Shown here one piece after another: positions 1-8,384 of a stretch of 38,967 nucleotides of DNA; within the stretch, counting starts at the first letter, position 1; each line of letters opens with the position of its first letter. The position numbers and the translations under genes were made by a program. The notes beneath the pieces were generated by a model, which was given only the letters and a program-made list of their open reading frames with translations, searched no databases and was not told the origin of the DNA. Source of the stretch: an uncultured Lachnospiraceae bacterium (GTDB taxonomy: Bacteria; Bacillota; Clostridia; Lachnospirales; Lachnospiraceae); contig CANREG010000024.1 of NCBI GenBank assembly GCA_947629565.1, forward strand, positions 1 through 38,967, given 5' to 3'.

Positions 1-754
1 TAATGTCATCTTCTGTGGTGATTCCTGTGTCATTTACAATCAGGAGATCATGGAGTATGGATGGTGAAGAAATGGAGTCGGTATCATATTCCAGATTCAT
101 ATATTCCCGATAGGACAAATCGACATTTTTCAGGAGGGTAAACGGCGTGTCCGGATAAAGCTCGTTAAAATAATTTTCCATAAGAATATGCCAGGAGGAG
201 GAAAGGCCGGTTATGGTATCCTGCGACTGGTTATTTTTAATGGCTAAAAGCGTTCCATTTTCTGTAAGTAATATTTCGTGGATTTCATCGGTATCATAAC
301 GATAGAAGGTAATTTTCCAACAATATGCGGAATAGGTGTTAAAAGAGGTTTCTGTAAACTGATAGCAATGCGCTTCCCAGGAATACCAGTTGTCATAGGA
401 GGAATCAAACCGGTAAGGGTAGGCGCCTAAGTCGTTAAGCTTTCCGACGGCAGCTCTTGCCAAATCTACCGCTTCTACCTCGCTGATGTTGAGCTGGGCC
501 GGTTCTGCTTCCGTCATTGTGCTCTCCCAGACATTGGATATCATTTTAATGCGGTCATATTCAGAAAGTTTTTGAGATGCATTTCTGGAAATGGCAGAGT
601 TGGAGGTAGTATATAAATCGGGGGATACTGTGTTTACAGAATCAAGCTTAGCTGAAAATGTGGTATGCAGTAAAATCCCCGGAAGGAAAATTCCAAGAAA
701 AGTGATGATTACAAATCCTGCAATAAGTAATTTTTTATAGCGTACAAACTTCAT
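1..754 (-). CDS. Partial secreted or membrane-anchored protein of unknown function
   Basis: An open frame runs on the minus strand from an ATG at 754 to the window edge, about 251 codons with no stop, so the C-terminus is missing. The start at 754 is preferred over an in-frame ATG at 760 because the AAAGGAG ribosome site (762-768) is 7 nt from 754 but only 1 nt from 760. The product begins MKFVRYKK, then a hydrophobic stretch (about residues 9-28) typical of an uncleaved signal anchor, so most of the chain is probably outside the membrane. A helix near residues 75-95 (SEVEAVDLARAAVGKLNDLG) and a later segment around YCWKITFYRYDTDE loosely resemble the MTKEEA and PVWCLS/INAIDG segments of the lipoproteins across the intergenic region. 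That likeness is weak, and a shared PepSY/YycH-like fold is only a guess. No function is recognised. Confidence 0.75.
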   Translation of the reverse strand, partial: MKFVRYKKLLIAGFVIITFLGIFLPGILLHTTFSAKLDSVNTVSPDLYTTSNSAISRNASQKLSEYDRIKMISNVWESTMTEAEPAQLNISEVEAVDLARAAVGKLNDLGAYPYRFDSSYDNWYSWEAHCYQFTETSFNTYSAYCWKITFYRYDTDEIHEILLTENGTLLAIKNNQSQDTITGLSSSWHILMENYFNELYPDTPFTLLKNVDLSYREYMNLEYDTDSISSPSILHDLLIVNDTGITTEDDI

Positions 755-780
755 ACCCATACTCCTTTATAACCTTTTGA

Positions 781-1077
781 CTCATTAAGTGCTCATATTA
801 TATCGTGTCAACTAAGCTCACATAGCTCGCTAAGGTGCCAGATATTACTCGCACTAAATTTGCGTTTCACGCTCATTAAGTGCTCATATTATATCGTGTC
901 AACTAAGCTCACATAGCTCGCTAAGGTGCCAGATATTACTCGCACTAAATTTGCGTTTCACGCTCATTAAGTGCTCATATTATATCGTGTCAACTAAGCT
1001 CGCATAGCTCGCTAAGGTGCCAGATATTACTCGCACTAAATTCGTGCTTCGCACTCATTAAGTGCTCATATTATATC
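781..1077. repeat. 91-bp tandem repeat, three full units plus a partial fourth
   Basis: Units begin with CTCATTAAGTGCTCATATTA at 781, 872, 963 and 1054, an exact 91-bp period. The last is only about 24 bp long. Units 1 and 2 are almost identical; unit 3 differs by one base near 1002 and by a block at 1041-1053. The array fills most of the 755-1193 gap between divergently transcribed genes. Across each unit junction lies a hairpin: GCGT-TTC-ACGC at 862-872 and the equivalent next junction, but GTGC-TTC-GCAC at 1044-1054. Both arms changed together. An outer GCACT/AGTGC pair encloses it. There are no unique spacers, so this is not a CRISPR array. On the minus strand every unit carries a TATAAT-like sequence. 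Confidence 0.95.
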
Positions 1078-1091
1078 ACATAATTGGGGGT

Positions 1092-1120
1092 TTGATAACT
1101 TTTTGATGCAAGAGCATTAT
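1092..1120 (+). promoter_or_regulatory. Candidate sigma-A promoter for the lipoprotein tandem
   Basis: TTGATA (1092-1097) and CATTAT (1115-1120) are separated by 17 bp, about 70 bp upstream of the first lipoprotein start. It lies just after the 91-bp repeat array. The -10 element is only a moderate match. Confidence 0.45.
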
Positions 1121-1193
1121 ATGATTGCAGTATAGCAGGTATATGCAAAATGACATTATGTTGTGAAACGGCTGAGTAAAAGGAGGAGTTTGT

Positions 1194-2516
1194 ATGAAGA
1201 AAAGTATATTATGCATGGTGACTTTCCTGATGATAACTGCCCTGTGGGGCTGTGGAAAAAAAGATGTTGTCTATGATGAGGGAAAGAATACGCAGACGCA
1301 GGAAAAGGCAAACGGCGGTTCCCTTTTGGATACCCTTGGCGTAGGCGAGGAGAAAATGTGGAAGGAGGACGTTCAGGGAGTGGAAGTAAGCGCCACCTAT
1401 CACATTCCGGACACAACGAATCTTTATACCATGGAGGCAGAAAAATATTATGTGACCAAAGAGGATAAAAAGAGGATTGCCGAATATTTTATGGATCCGG
1501 ATACCATTAAGGTGGATAAGGATTTGCTGCCTACCAGGGAAATTATTCAGCAAAAGATTGACAACATTAAGGAATATATAAAAGAATCCCCTGATTTAGA
1601 TGAAGATACCCTTGCCCTGTATGACAGTGAGGAAGCGCTTTTAACACAACAGCTCGAAACGGTGAAGGCCCCGGAGGAAATCAGTGAAGATGCAGGAGAT
1701 TACAGTGAGGACTTCTATATTGGCAGCAAGGACGGAACGGAATATTCCCTGATATTTTTTGCAGATAAAGACCGGAACCGTTCCCGCTGGCAGATCTATG
1801 CTGATACACAGGATATGGATTATGGAGCAGATGGCTCTCCGGTGGAGACAGAAAATAAATGTTCCATGTCCAGAGAGGAAGCGGAACAAAGAGCAGTAAA
1901 GATTTGTCAGGAGTTAGGAATGCCGGAAATGACGCCATTTTGTGTGTATCCGCTGCTTTGGACAACCTATGATGAGGAGGCGGAGAACGGCATTGGAACA
2001 GAGGAAAGAAACGGATATGTGATAGAACTTTCCAGATCCATAGAGGGAGTTCCGGCGGATATTATGAGATATTTCGAGTGGAATGCTACCACATCCGTGC
2101 TTCATTACAGCATTGAGCAGGTGGAGGTTGCCCTGACGGACGATAGGGTGATTGATGTATTTTACGATGGCATGATGACGGAGGGAACGGCGGAGGGGCC
2201 GGTAAAAATCCTCAATATGGAACAGATAAAAGATGTGTTCCGTCAGGAGATTGCTAAAAATCCGGAGAATGAGGACATTCAATGGAGGGATTTATCCCTG
2301 AAGTATGTCCGTATGAACAACCCGGACAATCCGGACGGATTCCGGTATATACCTGTGTGGTGCTTAAGCCAGGAATATCAGGAAGATACAATAAAAAGTA
2401 CGATTTGGACGAGTACCAGTCCTTATATTATGATTAATGCCATGGACGGCAGCCGGATTGATCTTGAGAAAGAGGGGACAGTTCTTTATGAAAATTCGCA
2501 GGGTTTGCAGTGGTAA
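1194..2516 (+). CDS. Lipoprotein paralogue 1 of an uncharacterised family
   Basis: The 440-aa product has a short signal peptide ending in a lipobox (ALWGC, Cys20), so it should be lipid-anchored on the outer face of the membrane. AGGAGG lies 7 nt before the ATG. Landmarks shared with three other genes here are GCGKKDVVYDE after the lipidated Cys, a YYVTKEDKKRIAEYFMD block near residue 85, a charged helical stretch (about 105-160), the MSREEAEQRAVKICQELG helix near 225, an EQIKDVFRQEI helix near 345, and the C-terminal YIPVWCLS and MINAMDGSRID motifs. The layout recalls a small family of Lachnospiraceae lipoproteins of unknown function, possibly DUF6034 (unchecked). It heads a run of three tandem paralogues, 71 bp before the next start. 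The link to the ABC exporter downstream rests on a fourth paralogue in that operon. Confidence 0.9.
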   Translation: MKKSILCMVTFLMITALWGCGKKDVVYDEGKNTQTQEKANGGSLLDTLGVGEEKMWKEDVQGVEVSATYHIPDTTNLYTMEAEKYYVTKEDKKRIAEYFMDPDTIKVDKDLLPTREIIQQKIDNIKEYIKESPDLDEDTLALYDSEEALLTQQLETVKAPEEISEDAGDYSEDFYIGSKDGTEYSLIFFADKDRNRSRWQIYADTQDMDYGADGSPVETENKCSMSREEAEQRAVKICQELGMPEMTPFCVYPLLWTTYDEEAENGIGTEERNGYVIELSRSIEGVPADIMRYFEWNATTSVLHYSIEQVEVALTDDRVIDVFYDGMMTEGTAEGPVKILNMEQIKDVFRQEIAKNPENEDIQWRDLSLKYVRMNNPDNPDGFRYIPVWCLSQEYQEDTIKSTIWTSTSPYIMINAMDGSRIDLEKEGTVLYENSQGLQW

Positions 2517-2587
2517 CGTCATGGCAGCGGATAACGTAAGTGGCGGCGCTTGATGAAAAATGTGCAGGGTTTACAAGGAGGGAGCAG

Positions 2588-4054
2588 ATGAAAAATCTTT
2601 TGTTGGCAGGTATCATACTTGGCGTTATGCTGACCGGCTGCGGAAAGCGCAATGTCGCTTATAATCAGGACGATAACGGCGCGGCTGTGGAAGAGGGCGC
2701 CGGCGGGGAAAGCTTATCAGAAGCTTTGGGCGCAGGAAATACCTGGCAGGAGCAGATAGGCTCCGGGACGGATACGATATTTGTGAATGCGAAGGTACAG
2801 ATTCCCGGGGGAAAGAGTATGTATACCCAAGAGGTTTCCGAGCATTATTATACGCCGGAGGAACAGAAACAGATTGCCGGGTATTTTATGGATGCGGATA
2901 CCTTAAAGGTAAATAAGGAAAAAGTGGTGACAAAGGAATGGCTGCAAAAGAGGATAAATTATTGTGAGCAGCGGTTGGAGGCTGAGGAGGAAAGCGACAG
3001 CGCCTATAAATCCCCTAAGGAATATCTTACCATGATATCCAATGAGAAAAAGAGGTTAGAAGGGCTTATGGACAGCGCGCCTTCTATCAATGATGTATCG
3101 GAAACCATAAAAGACTTCAGCGAGAATGATTATGTGGGAAAGAAAGGGGAAATCGAGTATACGCTTTCCTTTGATATGGACGAGGCGACCAATACTTCTT
3201 ATTGGAAATTAGAGGCGGCGGACGGAAATGATTTTACGGACGGGGAAATTTCCACAGAGTATTATTTCGACTGGCGGGTGGCAGCGCCGCTTTATGAGGG
3301 GGACAATCTTTGCCAAATGACGAAGGAGGAGGCAGGGAAAAAGGCGGAGCAAATCTGTCAGGAGCTTGGACTGACCGGATTAAAAGCAGTAGAGGTCAGC
3401 AATCTGGAAATTTTCCTGAAGGGGGAACGGCCTGAAATGATGAATATTCCCTCGGATACATGGGATGGACAAAGCGCCGGGTTTGAAATGAATGGATATT
3501 ATGTCATGCTGACCCGCGAGATTAACGGCGTACCGGTAGCCAATAGCTTGTACCATGGGGACAGCATGTATTTAAACACGGAAGAGACCGAAAAGCCATA
3601 TGACAGGGAAATGGTAATTTTAGAGTTCAACGACAAGGGAATTATTTCTATGACCTGTGAAGGAGCAATGCAGGAGAAAGCGACGGGCAAACCGGTCAAG
3701 CTGTTAAGCTATGAGCAGGTGACAAAGCTGTTTCGCCAGGAGCTTATGAAGCTTGAGGAAAAGACGGATACATGGAGATACCTGTCCCTTGTGTATATCC
3801 GGACAAAAAGTGAAGAAGATCCCAATTCGCACTGTTATATTCCGGCCTGGTGCTTAAGTTTGGATAAGATATACGGCGGAACCGTATATGGTGATGACGG
3901 TGAGGGCACCCTCGACTCGACTTTGGTCTCGCATACGATATGGATTAACGCCATAGACGGAAGCCGGATGGACCCGGACAAGGCGGGCTTTGTACATTAT
4001 ATTACGGCCCAGGAGGAACTGCGTGAGATGGAACTTTATTTTGATGAGGAGTAG
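2588..4054 (+). CDS. Lipoprotein paralogue 2
   Basis: This 488-aa lipoprotein is the longest of the family here. I start it at the ATG at 2588 because AAGGAGG (2575-2581) sits 6 nt upstream and the signal peptide then begins at residue 1 and ends in a clear lipobox (MLTGC, Cys18). An upstream GTG at 2540 would put an unlikely charged leader before it. It keeps the family landmarks: RNVAYNQD after the Cys, HYYTPEEQKQIAGYFMD, a coiled region ending in MISNEKKRLEGL, EIEYTLSFDMDE, MTKEEAGKKAEQICQELG, LLSYEQVTKLFRQEL, YIPAWCLS and WINAIDGSRMD. It also has an insertion around the GEGTLDSTLVSHT segment before the last motif. It probably shares a transcript with the paralogues on either side. Function is unknown. 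Confidence 0.9.
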   Translation: MKNLLLAGIILGVMLTGCGKRNVAYNQDDNGAAVEEGAGGESLSEALGAGNTWQEQIGSGTDTIFVNAKVQIPGGKSMYTQEVSEHYYTPEEQKQIAGYFMDADTLKVNKEKVVTKEWLQKRINYCEQRLEAEEESDSAYKSPKEYLTMISNEKKRLEGLMDSAPSINDVSETIKDFSENDYVGKKGEIEYTLSFDMDEATNTSYWKLEAADGNDFTDGEISTEYYFDWRVAAPLYEGDNLCQMTKEEAGKKAEQICQELGLTGLKAVEVSNLEIFLKGERPEMMNIPSDTWDGQSAGFEMNGYYVMLTREINGVPVANSLYHGDSMYLNTEETEKPYDREMVILEFNDKGIISMTCEGAMQEKATGKPVKLLSYEQVTKLFRQELMKLEEKTDTWRYLSLVYIRTKSEEDPNSHCYIPAWCLSLDKIYGGTVYGDDGEGTLDSTLVSHTIWINAIDGSRMDPDKAGFVHYITAQEELREMELYFDEE

Positions 4055-4096
4055 GTAAGACGGTATATATGTGTGATTGCTGAGAGGAAAAAGCCA

Positions 4097-5356
4097 ATGA
4101 GAAAATATTTATGCATGATTTTAACGGTGTGCGCCTTGTGCCTGACCGGCTGCGGTAAGGAAGAGGTTGCTTACGATACAAAAGAGATAACAGATGCAGA
4201 GAGGAATGAAGGGCAAGAGATTCAGGAAAAGGACAATGAAACGGATTTAAAACAGGTTCTGGGGATTGAGGAGACACAGTGGAAAGAAGATGTCGCTTCC
4301 GATACAGGTACGGTATATATATCAGCTGATATTGAAGTTCCGGAAACGACAGTTATGTATACCCAGGAGGTATCAGAGCATTATCTCACACAGGCTGAAC
4401 AGGAGGAAATTGCCAGGTATTTTATGGATACCTATGATGTGGATAACGAAGCGGAATCAAAGGAACCCGGAAGAACGAATTATACTGGCAGTAAGGGAGA
4501 GATACAATATACTCTTTGCTTTGATATGGATGAGGAAAGCAACACATCAGCCTGGGAGTTAGAAGCCGTAGACGGGAATGATTTTTCAACGGCTAAGATT
4601 TCAGAAACCGAAAAAGTTTGGAAAGAGGCCGGAGGTTATCCAAATGAAAACAGTGATAATCTTTGTGGAATGACAAAGGAACAGGCGGGCCGGAAGGCGC
4701 AGGAAATATGTGAGCAGTTGGGGATTTTAAATATGAAACCGGTGGCGGTGATGGATTTAGTAATCTGGCTGAATGAGTTTCAGGACAGCGCCGCAAAGGA
4801 GGCGGCAAAGTCAGAATATGGAATACCTCACGAAAAGAATGGTTATTCTGTTGTAATGTTGAGAGATGTAAATGGCGTGGCAGTAGACGGCGGGAATTAT
4901 TCCCTTGGCCGTTATGACAATGGGACAGCCGAATCTCCCTATCGTACCAGGGAAGGAAAGCTTTTTGATAAGGAAAAAATAAGGATTGAATTTAATGATA
5001 AGGGGCTCATTTCTATGACCTGCACAGGAATTATGACTGCGAAGGAGATTGGCAATGAAGTTAAGTTGTTAAGCTATGACCAGATTAAAGAAATGTTTCG
5101 CAAGGAATTAAAAGATCTACCGTTGCAGGAAAAATATTTTAAATATCTTTACCTTATGTATGAAAGGGTTGTAAATGAGGAAAATCCAGACGAGTATTGC
5201 TATATTCCGGTGTGGTTCTTGTGTTCAAAGGATCTTCATAAATACGGGGATACCAACGGAATCAATTCGGGCGCATATGCAGATGAAATGGTCTGGATAA
5301 ATGCCATAGACGGAACAAGGATTGACCCGGAGGAGTCCGGCATTATTGAACAGTGA
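4097..5356 (+). CDS. Lipoprotein paralogue 3, with internal deletion
   Basis: This 419-aa family member has a signal peptide and lipobox (CLTGC, Cys19) when started at the ATG at 4097. A GTG at 4073 is in frame but would add eight charged residues ahead of the signal. GAGAGGA lies about 8 nt upstream. Compared with its three relatives it lacks about 60-70 residues between the IARYFMD block and the TGSKGEIQYTL block, which in the others is a charged, probably coiled-coil stretch. The remaining landmarks are intact: MTKEQAGRKAQEICEQLG, LLSYDQIKEMFRKEL, YIPVWFLCS and WINAIDGTRID. The reading frame is continuous, so this looks like an in-frame loss of a helical arm rather than decay. It ends the tandem array, 240 bp before the next gene. 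Confidence 0.9.
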   Translation: MRKYLCMILTVCALCLTGCGKEEVAYDTKEITDAERNEGQEIQEKDNETDLKQVLGIEETQWKEDVASDTGTVYISADIEVPETTVMYTQEVSEHYLTQAEQEEIARYFMDTYDVDNEAESKEPGRTNYTGSKGEIQYTLCFDMDEESNTSAWELEAVDGNDFSTAKISETEKVWKEAGGYPNENSDNLCGMTKEQAGRKAQEICEQLGILNMKPVAVMDLVIWLNEFQDSAAKEAAKSEYGIPHEKNGYSVVMLRDVNGVAVDGGNYSLGRYDNGTAESPYRTREGKLFDKEKIRIEFNDKGLISMTCTGIMTAKEIGNEVKLLSYDQIKEMFRKELKDLPLQEKYFKYLYLMYERVVNEENPDEYCYIPVWFLCSKDLHKYGDTNGINSGAYADEMVWINAIDGTRIDPEESGIIEQ

Positions 5357-5434
5357 CTGCGGCTGATTAAGGAATGAAGGTCAGTTTCATGACTGTCAAA
5401 GCGGAAAATGAGGCGGAATGGATTAAATTTTCTG

Positions 5435-5549
5435 CCAAACTGAGGATTAAAATATTGCTAAACTGCGGATTAAATTCGTGCCAAACTGCGGATTAAATTC
5501 GTGCCAAACTGCGGATTAAATTTGCGCCAAACTGCGGATTTATATTGCG
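5435..5549. repeat. 23-bp tandem repeat, five units, abutting a promoter
   Basis: Units start at 5435, 5458, 5481, 5504 and 5527, each exactly 23 bp. The consensus core is AAACTGCGGATTAAATTCGT. A decayed partial unit (GGATTAAATT) can be seen just before, near 5420. Units 2 and 3 are nearly identical; units 1, 4 and 5 diverge. The final unit runs into the -35 element of the promoter at 5545. Direct repeats placed this way can be a multi-copy protein binding site, but slippage expansion would look the same. Confidence 0.93.
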
Positions 5550-5573
5550 GACAATAAAAGCATATGCTATACT
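5545..5573 (+). promoter_or_regulatory. Sigma-A promoter of the DUF4143 ATPase gene
   Basis: TTGCGG (5545-5550), a 17-bp spacer and TATACT (5568-5573) lie 23 bp upstream of the ATG, with AAGGAGGT between. The -35 hexamer is built from the end of the last 23-bp repeat unit, so anything bound to the repeats would touch RNA polymerase. Confidence 0.7.
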
Positions 5574-5596
5574 AAATCTGTAAAGGAGGTGTTTTT

Positions 5597-6874
5597 ATGT
5601 CAGTATATAAAAAGCGGGTAGTGGACGGTATTTTGGAGCGTCGCCTGCAAAACAAAGGCGCAATCCTGATTGAAGGGGCTAAGTGGTGTGGGAAAACGAC
5701 AACGGCGGAGCAGCATGCCAACAGCATTCTTTATATGTCAGATCCGGATTACAGGGAACAAAATTTGCAGATGGCTGAAATTACTCCTAAAATGCTTTTA
5801 AAAGGTGAAACGCCTCGTTTGATTGATGAATGGCAGCTTGCGCCTAAACTGTGGGACGCAGTACGCTTTGAAGTGGATCATAGAGAAGGGTTTGGTCATT
5901 TTTTACTGACGGGTTCCGCCGTTCCGGCCAATACGGAAGATGTTTTCCATACCGGTACAGGGCGATTTACCTGGCTGAAAATGCGCCCTATGAGTCTGTG
6001 GGAATCGGGGGAGTCGAATGGTGAAATCAGTTTAAAAAAGCTGTTTGATTCTCAAGGTGAGGATATTTTTGCTCAAAATGAATTGGATCTTTCGTCCATT
6101 GCATATTTAATCTGTCGAGGCGGATGGCCGTTGGCAACTCAACTCGAAGGAGAAGATGCCTTGGAGCAGGCATTTGATTATTATGATGCGGTTGTTAAAT
6201 TTGATATTTCTCGCGTAGATGGCGTTAAAAGGAATGAAGAACGGGTAAAGAGACTGATGCGTTCTTATGCGAGATTTCAGGGGGCACAGGCAAATAATTC
6301 TGCTATCTGCGCAGATATCAGGGTAAATGATGACGAGGAATTGAGCCGGGATACGATTCTGACTTATACCAATGCGCTCCGTAAAATATTTGTTATTGAA
6401 GATATGGCTGCGTGGAATCCCAATCTCCGTTCTAAAACCGCCATCAGGACTTCAGATACCAGATATTTTGTTGATCCTTCCATCGCTGCCGCCGCTCTCG
6501 GCGCAGGCCCCAATGATTTGATGAATGATTTAAAAACATGCGGGCTTCTATTTGAAACTATGTGTATCCGCGATCTCCGCATTTTTGCAGATGCGTTGAA
6601 TGGGAATGTTTTTCACTACAGGGATAAATCTGATCTGGAATGTGATGCAGTAATACATCTCCGAAATGGTTCCTATGGTCTGGTTGAGATTAAATTAGGG
6701 GGAGATAAATGGATTGAGGAAGGAGCTTCCACATTAAAAAAACTCGCCAGCCTGATTGACACAACCAAAATGAAAACCCCTTCTTTTCTTATGGTTTTAA
6801 CAGGGGCGGTTCCCTATGCCTACCGCCGGAAGGACGGGGTGTATGTAGTTCCGATTGGCTGTTTGCGGGATTGA
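5597..6874 (+). CDS. AAA family ATPase with DUF4143 domain
   Basis: The 425-aa product matches the widespread AAA_14 plus DUF4143 architecture. Near the N-terminus is a Walker A motif (EGAKWCGKTTT, about residues 26-36). A DEW sequence (RLIDEWQLAPKLWDAVR, about 75-91) stands where the Walker B/arginine region of this family lies, followed by FLLTGSA. The C-terminal half carries the DUF4143 landmarks, including GLLFETMCIRDLRIFADAL, a YRDKSDLECDAVI stretch and GLVEIKLGG, which resembles a nuclease-like core. Cellular function is not established; such genes are often carried as solitary cargo and spread sideways. This one has its own promoter, and its stop is 7 bp from the convergent kinase gene stop. 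Nothing links it functionally to the lipoproteins. Confidence 0.93.
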   Translation: MSVYKKRVVDGILERRLQNKGAILIEGAKWCGKTTTAEQHANSILYMSDPDYREQNLQMAEITPKMLLKGETPRLIDEWQLAPKLWDAVRFEVDHREGFGHFLLTGSAVPANTEDVFHTGTGRFTWLKMRPMSLWESGESNGEISLKKLFDSQGEDIFAQNELDLSSIAYLICRGGWPLATQLEGEDALEQAFDYYDAVVKFDISRVDGVKRNEERVKRLMRSYARFQGAQANNSAICADIRVNDDEELSRDTILTYTNALRKIFVIEDMAAWNPNLRSKTAIRTSDTRYFVDPSIAAAALGAGPNDLMNDLKTCGLLFETMCIRDLRIFADALNGNVFHYRDKSDLECDAVIHLRNGSYGLVEIKLGGDKWIEEGASTLKKLASLIDTTKMKTPSFLMVLTGAVPYAYRRKDGVYVVPIGCLRD

Positions 6875-6881
6875 GATATCC

Positions 6882-8369
6882 TTACGAAAGCGGCGCCGCC
6901 TTTAATGGAATTACCACCGTAAATATGGAACCCTTTCCCGGTTCGCTTTTAATTTCTAAGGAAAAGCCATGCTTTTGGATAATAACTGAGGATAGGGACA
7001 TGCCAAGTCCCGCGCCGCCCTCTGCCCGGGAGCGGGATTTGTCCGCCATATAAAATTCGTCGCAGATATGTCTTGTGGTTTCCGCATCCATGCCGCACCC
7101 ATGATCTTCCACCTCGAACAGATAAAAGTCCTCTTTCCGGTACCCCCGGAAGTAGATCTTCGATTTTGGCTCTGAGGCTTTTTTGGCATTGTCAATCAGG
7201 TTGATAAAGACGGTTTTTAACAGTTCCAAGTCGCCATAGATGACAGCGGGAGCAACATTTGTGATAAGCTGGATTTCTTTCCGGTCTAAGATTGGCTGCA
7301 TGCTGCCGGTGATTTCCTTTGCCATATCCGCAGTCTGGATTTCCGATTTCACCAATTCATTGTCCCTCAAATAAATCAGGTCAAACAATTTCATAGACAT
7401 AGTTTCCAGCCGTTTTCCCTCGCTGTAAATATAATCGTAGGCGAGCTTCTGGCGGTCGGCGGACAGGGGTTTGGAACGGAGGGTATCCGCATAGCCGATG
7501 ATAGTAGTCATAGGCGTTTTAATTTCATGGGTAAAATCGGCGACAAACTGTTCCCGTTGTTTCACCATTAAGTTCAGTTCTTCAATGTGCCGGGAAATCG
7601 CCAAAGTCATGGCATTGAATTTTTCCGCCAGCATACCGATTTCATCATCAGAGGCAATCTCTGCCTGGATATGATAGTCCCCCTGGGCGATGTTATCCGT
7701 TACCGCATTTAACTGCTCCAAGGGCTGCGTCAGTCTTGTGCTGATAAAATGCAGAAAGACCGAGCAGACCACCAGAACAATAATCATAAGCAGAAGGAAG
7801 GAGCGTATCTGGCTGTCGAGCAGGGCATAGGTATCGCTTACATTCCGCTTTGTGATGATGTAAAGATCATTTTCTTCCAAAATGCTTCTGGCTGCAATAT
7901 ACAGATAATAGGAATTATTTTCCTGCATAGTGATGTAATCCTTGTTCCCAAGCTCTAAGGAGGAAAGCAGGGATTTTGGGATAAAGGTCTGTTCGGACAG
8001 TTCCACTTCGGCGGCTGTCGCCTGGCTGTTTTCGGATATACCCTGGGGCTGTATGGCAGAATCATTGGTGCAGCATAATGCGTCTTTGTAAAAAATGTAC
8101 AGATAAGAGCCGCCTGTAAGAAGCTGGGAAGCCGTATCCTTTCCGGCCTCCGCAAGCTGCTTTGATAAATTGATATTGTTCTGGTTTAATGAGTCTAATA
8201 GCTGATATTCTATCGAGGACTGGATTAGGTTGTTTTCTGCAATGGCGTAATCCATCTGTATGCGAAGGGCCTGATTGAAATTTTTATATATCATGATAAA
8301 GCCCAGAATCCCCAGGGCAAAGGACAGAAAGGCAATATTAATCATGATTACTTTGTATCGAAAACGCAT
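6882..8369 (-). CDS. Sensor histidine kinase (HAMP, HisKA, HATPase)
   Basis: The 495-aa sensor kinase has one transmembrane segment at residues 8-28, an extracellular region of about 160 residues, a second membrane segment at 191-209, a HAMP linker, then a HisKA box with the phosphorylatable His281 (FTHEIKTPMTT). The catalytic domain shows the N box (INLIDNAKKAS, 389-399), G1 (DHGCGM, 422-427) and G2 (GGAGLGMS, 451-458). The ATG has AAGGAG 8 nt upstream. It follows the response regulator gene by 15 bp in the same operon and is divergent from the adaptor/ABC genes, so control of that exporter is the obvious inference. The sensing domain is not recognised and the ligand is unknown. Confidence 0.96.
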   Translation of the reverse strand: MRFRYKVIMINIAFLSFALGILGFIMIYKNFNQALRIQMDYAIAENNLIQSSIEYQLLDSLNQNNINLSKQLAEAGKDTASQLLTGGSYLYIFYKDALCCTNDSAIQPQGISENSQATAAEVELSEQTFIPKSLLSSLELGNKDYITMQENNSYYLYIAARSILEENDLYIITKRNVSDTYALLDSQIRSFLLLMIIVLVVCSVFLHFISTRLTQPLEQLNAVTDNIAQGDYHIQAEIASDDEIGMLAEKFNAMTLAISRHIEELNLMVKQREQFVADFTHEIKTPMTTIIGYADTLRSKPLSADRQKLAYDYIYSEGKRLETMSMKLFDLIYLRDNELVKSEIQTADMAKEITGSMQPILDRKEIQLITNVAPAVIYGDLELLKTVFINLIDNAKKASEPKSKIYFRGYRKEDFYLFEVEDHGCGMDAETTRHICDEFYMADKSRSRAEGGAGLGMSLSSVIIQKHGFSLEIKSEPGKGSIFTVVIPLKAAPLS

Positions 8370-8384
8370 AATGCTGCTCCTTTG

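Noticed and set aside
781-1077. CRISPR-like array at the 91-bp repeat
   Set aside because: Units are directly joined with no unique spacers, the unit is too long, and no cas gene is nearby.
5435-5549. CRISPR or plasmid iterons at the 23-bp repeat
   Set aside because: No spacers are present. There is no replication initiator gene next to it, so an origin is not supported.
6880-6905. GCGGCGCCGC palindrome at the kinase/ATPase gene convergence as a terminator
   Set aside because: It lies within the kinase coding end and has no T-run on either strand. A GC palindrome this short can arise from the codons.
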